This document shows positions 10,610-14,077 of a stretch of 14,077 nt of DNA, piece after piece. The notes beneath the pieces are model-generated. The model had not been told where the DNA came from and did no database searches. It worked only from the letters and a program-made list of their open reading frames with translations. The position numbers and the translations under genes are program-made. This stretch comes from Methanosarcinales archaeon. Lineage in GTDB: Archaea > Nanobdellota > Nanobdellia > Woesearchaeales > CG1-02-33-12. Within the stretch, counting starts at the first letter, position 1. Each line of letters starts with the position of its first letter. Location of the stretch: NCBI GenBank assembly GCA_017610505.1, contig JAFCBX010000023.1:1-14077 (forward strand). Direction: 5' to 3'.

Positions 10610-13306
10610 ATGGCTGATTTTAACAGGATTTCAAAGAAATGGAGAAAGCTTTGGGAAGAGAAAGGAATATTTAGGGTATCTGAAGACTCTAAAGAGAAAA
10701 AGTTTTACTGCCTTGAGATGTACCCTTACCCTTCTGAAAAACTTCATGTCGGCCATTTAAGGAACTATTCTATCGGCGATGCTCTTGCAAGATTCAAGAG
10801 GATGAAGGGATTTAATGTTCTTTACCCAATGGGCTATGATGCTTTTGGGCTTCCTGCTGAAAATGCTGCAATAAAACACAGGGTTGATCCAGAGAAATGG
10901 ACCCTTGACAATATAAAGGCAATAAGCGAGCAGCAAAAAGCAATGGGAATGAGCTACGACTGGAGCCGCAAGCTTCAAAGCTGCACTCCTGATTATTATA
11001 AATGGAACCAGTGGATATTTTTAAAATTTCTTGAGAAAGGTCTTGCATACAGAAAAAAATCAGCTGTAAACTGGTGTCCTGGCTGCAAAACTGTCTTAGC
11101 TAATGAGCAGGTTGAGCAGGGAAAATGCTGGAGATGCAAATCAATAGTTGAGCAGAAGGACTTAGAGCAGTGGTATTTTAAAATAACAAAGTATGCTGAT
11201 GAGCTTCTTGAGGATATTGATAAACTTAAGGACTGGCCTGAAAGAGTAAAGACAATGCAAAAAAACTGGATAGGCAGAAGCGAGGGTATTGAGATTGACT
11301 TTCCAGTAAAGGATTCTGATGAGAAAATAAGCACTTTCACAACAAGGGCTGATACTGTTTATGGCATAACATACATGGTTATTGCTCCTGAGCATCCTCT
11401 TGTAAAAAAGCTTGTCAAGGGAACAGAATATGAGGAAAAGGTTAACAAATTCATTGAGGAAGTAAAAAAAGAGGGAATATCTGAAAGAATAGATGAGACA
11501 AAGGACAAGAAAGGAATTTTCATTGGAAAATATTTCATAAATCCTTTCAATGAAGAGGAATGTCCAATGTATATAGCAGATTATGCTGTTATGGAATATG
11601 GAACAGGAGCTGTTATGGCTGTTCCTACTCATGATCAAAGGGATTTTGACTTTGCAAAGAAATACAATCTTCCATTGAAGGTTGTTATAACGCCAAAGAA
11701 ATTGTTAAAAGAAGATGAGATGACTGAAGCTTATATTGATGAGGGCATACTTGTTAATTCTGCACAGTTTGATGGGCTTGACAATAAGAAAGCAATAGAA
11801 AAAATATCTGATTTCATTGAAAAAAAAGGATTTGGAAAAAGAGCAATCAATTATAAAATCCGTGATTGGCTTATTTCAAGGCAGCGCTACTGGGGAACAC
11901 CAATACCAGTTGTTTATTGTGAAAAATGCGGAATAGTTCCTGTTTCTGAAAAAGATCTGCCAGTATTGCTTCCAAAAGATGTGAAATTCTCTGGAAGTGG
12001 AAATCCACTTGAAACATCTTCAAGCTTTGTTAACTGCAAATGCCCGAAATGTGGTGGAAAGGCAAAAAGAGAAACAGATACAATGGATACTTTTGTTGAT
12101 TCATCATGGTATTTTCTTAGATATTGCAGCCCAAAGTTTGATAAAGCACCCTTTGACAAGGAAGCTGTTGAATACTGGATGCCTGTTGACCAGTACATTG
12201 GAGGAATAGAGCATGCAATACTTCATCTGCTTTACGCAAGGTTTTTCACAAAGGCATTAAGGGATTTGGGATTATGTAATGTTGACGAGCCATTTACAAG
12301 ATTAATGACCCAGGGCATGGTTATAAAAGACGGGGCTAAAATGTCAAAGAGTCTTGGAAATGTTGTTGACCCTGCAGATATTATTAAGGATTATGGTCCA
12401 GACACTGCAAGATTATTTATCTTGTTTGCAGCACTTCCAGAAAAAGAGCTTGACTGGAGTGACCAAGGTGTTAAGGGAGCTTTTAAGTTCCTCAACAAGT
12501 TCTATTCCTTAGTTGAAGATAACAGGAAAAATATTTCTTTGGGCAAGATTGATTTTAAGCAGATTAACAGCAAAGATAAGTATATGTTAAGCCTTATGAA
12601 TCATTTGATTAAAGATGTGACTGAAAACATAGAGCAGTTTAAGTTCAGCCTTGCAATAAGCTCTGTAATGCAGTACATAAATATAGTAGCTAAATATGCA
12701 GTAGAAAAATCAATAAACAAAGAGGTATTTGGTGAACTTGTAAAAACATCAATTCTTGTCATGAGCCCTTTTACCCCATTCATATGCGAAGAACTTTGGG
12801 AAATGATTAAAGGTAAGGGATTTATTTCATTAGCTGAATGGCCTAAGTATGATGAAAGCATGATTGATGAAAAAGCAGAGAGCTCTGAGGAATTGCTTGA
12901 TAATGTTAGGAAAGACATTGCTTATTTGCTTAATCTGATTAAAATAGCAAAACCAAAAAAACTTACTTTATTTGTTTCGGAGAAATGGAAATACAAGTTT
13001 TTCAAAGAGCTTAAGAAAGAGATTGAAAAAACAAGGGATATTAAATTTATTATGAAAGCAATAATGCCTAAATTCAAAGAAAACAGTAAAGATGTTTCAA
13101 AATTAATTCCATTAATAGTCAAAAATCCAGGAAGGATACCTAAAGTTATTCTTGACCAGAACACAGAATTTAATGTGTTGCAGAATTCAAAAAAACTGTT
13201 TGAAGATGGGTTTAAATGTATTGTTGAGATAATCAAAGCAGAAGATTCAGAACAGGCAAAAGCTAAGAACGCAATGCCTGGAAAGCCGGCAATAGTTGTT
13301 GAATAA
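10610..13306 (+). CDS. leuS: Leucyl-tRNA synthetase, bacterial-type core
   Basis: An 898-residue class I synthetase that charges tRNA-Leu. HVGH (residues 46-49) is the HIGH motif, and KMSKS is at 577-581. A zinc knuckle CPGC...CWRC lies at 156-159 and 173-176, and a second CxxC pair flanks residues about 437-480. The CP1 editing domain has the threonine-rich TTRADT (244-249) and EYGTGAVMAVPTHDQRDF. The wording of the core (GYDAFGLPAENAAIK, MQKNWIGRSEG, RYWGTPIPVVYCEKCG, DWSDQGVKGAFKFL) is that of bacterial LeuRS, not of the archaeal/eukaryotic form. The last 130 residues, however, lack the bacterial VPGKLVNIV ending and finish AKAKNAMPGKPAIVVE, which looks archaeal. The ATG is set by TATA spacing. 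NAD kinase follows after 41 bases. Confidence 0.96.
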   Translation: MADFNRISKKWRKLWEEKGIFRVSEDSKEKKFYCLEMYPYPSEKLHVGHLRNYSIGDALARFKRMKGFNVLYPMGYDAFGLPAENAAIKHRVDPEKWTLDNIKAISEQQKAMGMSYDWSRKLQSCTPDYYKWNQWIFLKFLEKGLAYRKKSAVNWCPGCKTVLANEQVEQGKCWRCKSIVEQKDLEQWYFKITKYADELLEDIDKLKDWPERVKTMQKNWIGRSEGIEIDFPVKDSDEKISTFTTRADTVYGITYMVIAPEHPLVKKLVKGTEYEEKVNKFIEEVKKEGISERIDETKDKKGIFIGKYFINPFNEEECPMYIADYAVMEYGTGAVMAVPTHDQRDFDFAKKYNLPLKVVITPKKLLKEDEMTEAYIDEGILVNSAQFDGLDNKKAIEKISDFIEKKGFGKRAINYKIRDWLISRQRYWGTPIPVVYCEKCGIVPVSEKDLPVLLPKDVKFSGSGNPLETSSSFVNCKCPKCGGKAKRETDTMDTFVDSSWYFLRYCSPKFDKAPFDKEAVEYWMPVDQYIGGIEHAILHLLYARFFTKALRDLGLCNVDEPFTRLMTQGMVIKDGAKMSKSLGNVVDPADIIKDYGPDTARLFILFAALPEKELDWSDQGVKGAFKFLNKFYSLVEDNRKNISLGKIDFKQINSKDKYMLSLMNHLIKDVTENIEQFKFSLAISSVMQYINIVAKYAVEKSINKEVFGELVKTSILVMSPFTPFICEELWEMIKGKGFISLAEWPKYDESMIDEKAESSEELLDNVRKDIAYLLNLIKIAKPKKLTLFVSEKWKYKFFKELKKEIEKTRDIKFIMKAIMPKFKENSKDVSKLIPLIVKNPGRIPKVILDQNTEFNVLQNSKKLFEDGFKCIVEIIKAEDSEQAKAKNAMPGKPAIVVE

Positions 13307-13347
13307 ATACTCTGCTTGATTAATCAATTTTTAAAGGAAGTGATAAT

Positions 13348-14077
13348 ATGCTTAATGTATTGGTTGTTTATAATAAAAATGATAAAGCAATTAATTTAAT
13401 CAAGAGTTCTTTAAGAAAAAGAAATATAAAATTTAAATGCATAGAAAGGTCAGAACTTAAAAAAACTATTTTCAAGAACAAAAATCTTATAATAGCTATT
13501 GGCGGTGATGGAACATTTCTTAGAACATCACACTTTATTAAAAACCAGCTTTTATTAGGCGTTAATTCTAACCCTAACAAAAAAGAAGGCTTTTTTATGA
13601 GTGCTTGTAAAAATGATTTTGATAGGAAATTAGAATTATTTCTTAAAAATAAATTTTATGTTGAAAAACTTACAAGGCTTAAGAGCAGGATTAACAAGAA
13701 AGAAATATGCCCTGCCCTAAACGAGGTTTTTATTGGAAATAAAATTCCATACAAAACATCTCTTTATAAGATTTTTTTGGGTAATAAAACTGAAAAACAG
13801 AAAAGCAGTGGGGTTCTTGTTGGAACTTTCTCAGGCTCAAATGCATGGCTAAAGTCTGCAGGTGTCAGGCCGTTTTCTTCATCTAAAAAGTTTTATTTTA
13901 TTGTAAGAGAGCCATACACTGGAAAACTAACAAAACCCCTGCTTACAAAAGGATTTATTGGCCATAATAAAGTTCTTAAAATTAAATCAGAAATGGACAA
14001 TGGCATTGTTGCTGTTGATTCTAATAAAGAATATAGATTTAAAAAAGACTCTGTTATAGAAATAACTATTTCTGAAA
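13348..14077 (+). CDS. NAD kinase, NADK2-like, C-terminus cut by window edge
   Basis: The visible 243 residues phosphorylate NAD+ to NADP+ using ATP or polyphosphate, if active. The family motif GGDGT lies at residues 52-56 (IAIGGDGTFLRTS). The usual GiNtGxLGF block is replaced by GVNSNPNKKEGFF, and the second block reads ALNEVFIGNKIPYKTSLYKI, followed by EKQKSSGVLVGTFSGSNAWL. From memory of family sequences, this resembles the eukaryotic mitochondrial NADK2 branch (NSDPERSEGH and ALNEVFIG...EKQKSSG) rather than bacterial PpnK. The REP motif near residue 190 fits too. The start is the ATG at 13348, preceded by GGAAGTGAT. No TATA box has the right spacing in the 41-base gap, so cotranscription with leuS is likely. 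The frame is still open at the right edge. Confidence 0.9.
   Translation, partial: MLNVLVVYNKNDKAINLIKSSLRKRNIKFKCIERSELKKTIFKNKNLIIAIGGDGTFLRTSHFIKNQLLLGVNSNPNKKEGFFMSACKNDFDRKLELFLKNKFYVEKLTRLKSRINKKEICPALNEVFIGNKIPYKTSLYKIFLGNKTEKQKSSGVLVGTFSGSNAWLKSAGVRPFSSSKKFYFIVREPYTGKLTKPLLTKGFIGHNKVLKIKSEMDNGIVAVDSNKEYRFKKDSVIEITISE

Noticed and set aside
1..14077. CRISPR array, insertion sequence or prophage
   Set aside because: No regularly spaced repeats, no transposase or integrase frame and no terminal repeats are visible; the only tandem repeat of note is the two-unit one at 5154-5193.
1..14077. Recoded TGA (as in some candidate phyla)
   Set aside because: TGA ends the S4, L13, S9, MNT and nuclease genes at natural family lengths, so the standard code applies.

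Overview
The window is chromosomal DNA of a low-GC archaeon. The archaeal signs are RNA polymerase subunits D and N, ribosomal protein L18e, archaeal-type S13, S4, S11, L13 and S9, Sec61-beta, nascent-polypeptide-associated complex alpha, an archaeal RNase P RNA and two tRNAs without encoded CCA. TATA boxes lie about 25 bases upstream of start codons, and internal genes carry GGTGAT-type Shine-Dalgarno sequences. The compact layout, high A+T, a LeuRS with a bacterial-type core and an NADK2-like NAD kinase together suggest a DPANN lineage, perhaps Woesearchaeota-like. That lineage guess is inference; the domain Archaea is firm. TGA is used as a normal stop by many genes.

Region 1 (1-2270, minus strand) is membrane and regulatory. 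A likely leaderless operon encodes a two-helix membrane protein, a CBS-pair protein and the N-terminal part of a CPA2 cation/proton antiporter that runs off the left edge. Upstream of it are a membrane-anchored winged-helix protein and a small soluble winged-helix protein, each with its own TATA box.

Region 2 (2346-4217, plus strand) holds rnpB, a Sec61-beta gene, NAC alpha and two overlapping genes for related helical proteins of unknown function. RNase P RNA, Sec61-beta and NAC alpha act in RNA processing, secretion and nascent-chain handling.

Region 3 (4221-5193, minus strand) is a two-gene MNT/HEPN cassette (nucleotidyltransferase plus HEPN protein) of toxin-antitoxin type. A 20-bp tandem duplication covers its promoter and start codon.

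Region 4 (5234-9243, plus strand) is tRNA-His followed by the classic archaeal cluster S13-S4-S11-rpoD-(tRNA-Leu)-L18e-L13-S9-rpoN. Genes overlap by ATGA junctions or lie a few bases apart, so they are probably cotranscribed. The tRNA-Leu is squeezed between rpoD and L18e.

Region 5 (9297-14077) has an isolated DUF1016/YhcG-type PD-(D/E)XK nuclease gene on the minus strand, a 335-bp gap, leuS with a palindrome centred on its TATA box, and an NAD kinase gene cut by the right edge.

Most of the window is housekeeping. I see no CRISPR array, insertion sequence or obvious multi-gene defence system. The parts most worth a second look are the overlapping paralogue pair, the mosaic-looking LeuRS, the duplicated promoter/start of the MNT/HEPN cassette, the hairpin leader before S13 and the antiporter/CBS/two-helix operon.
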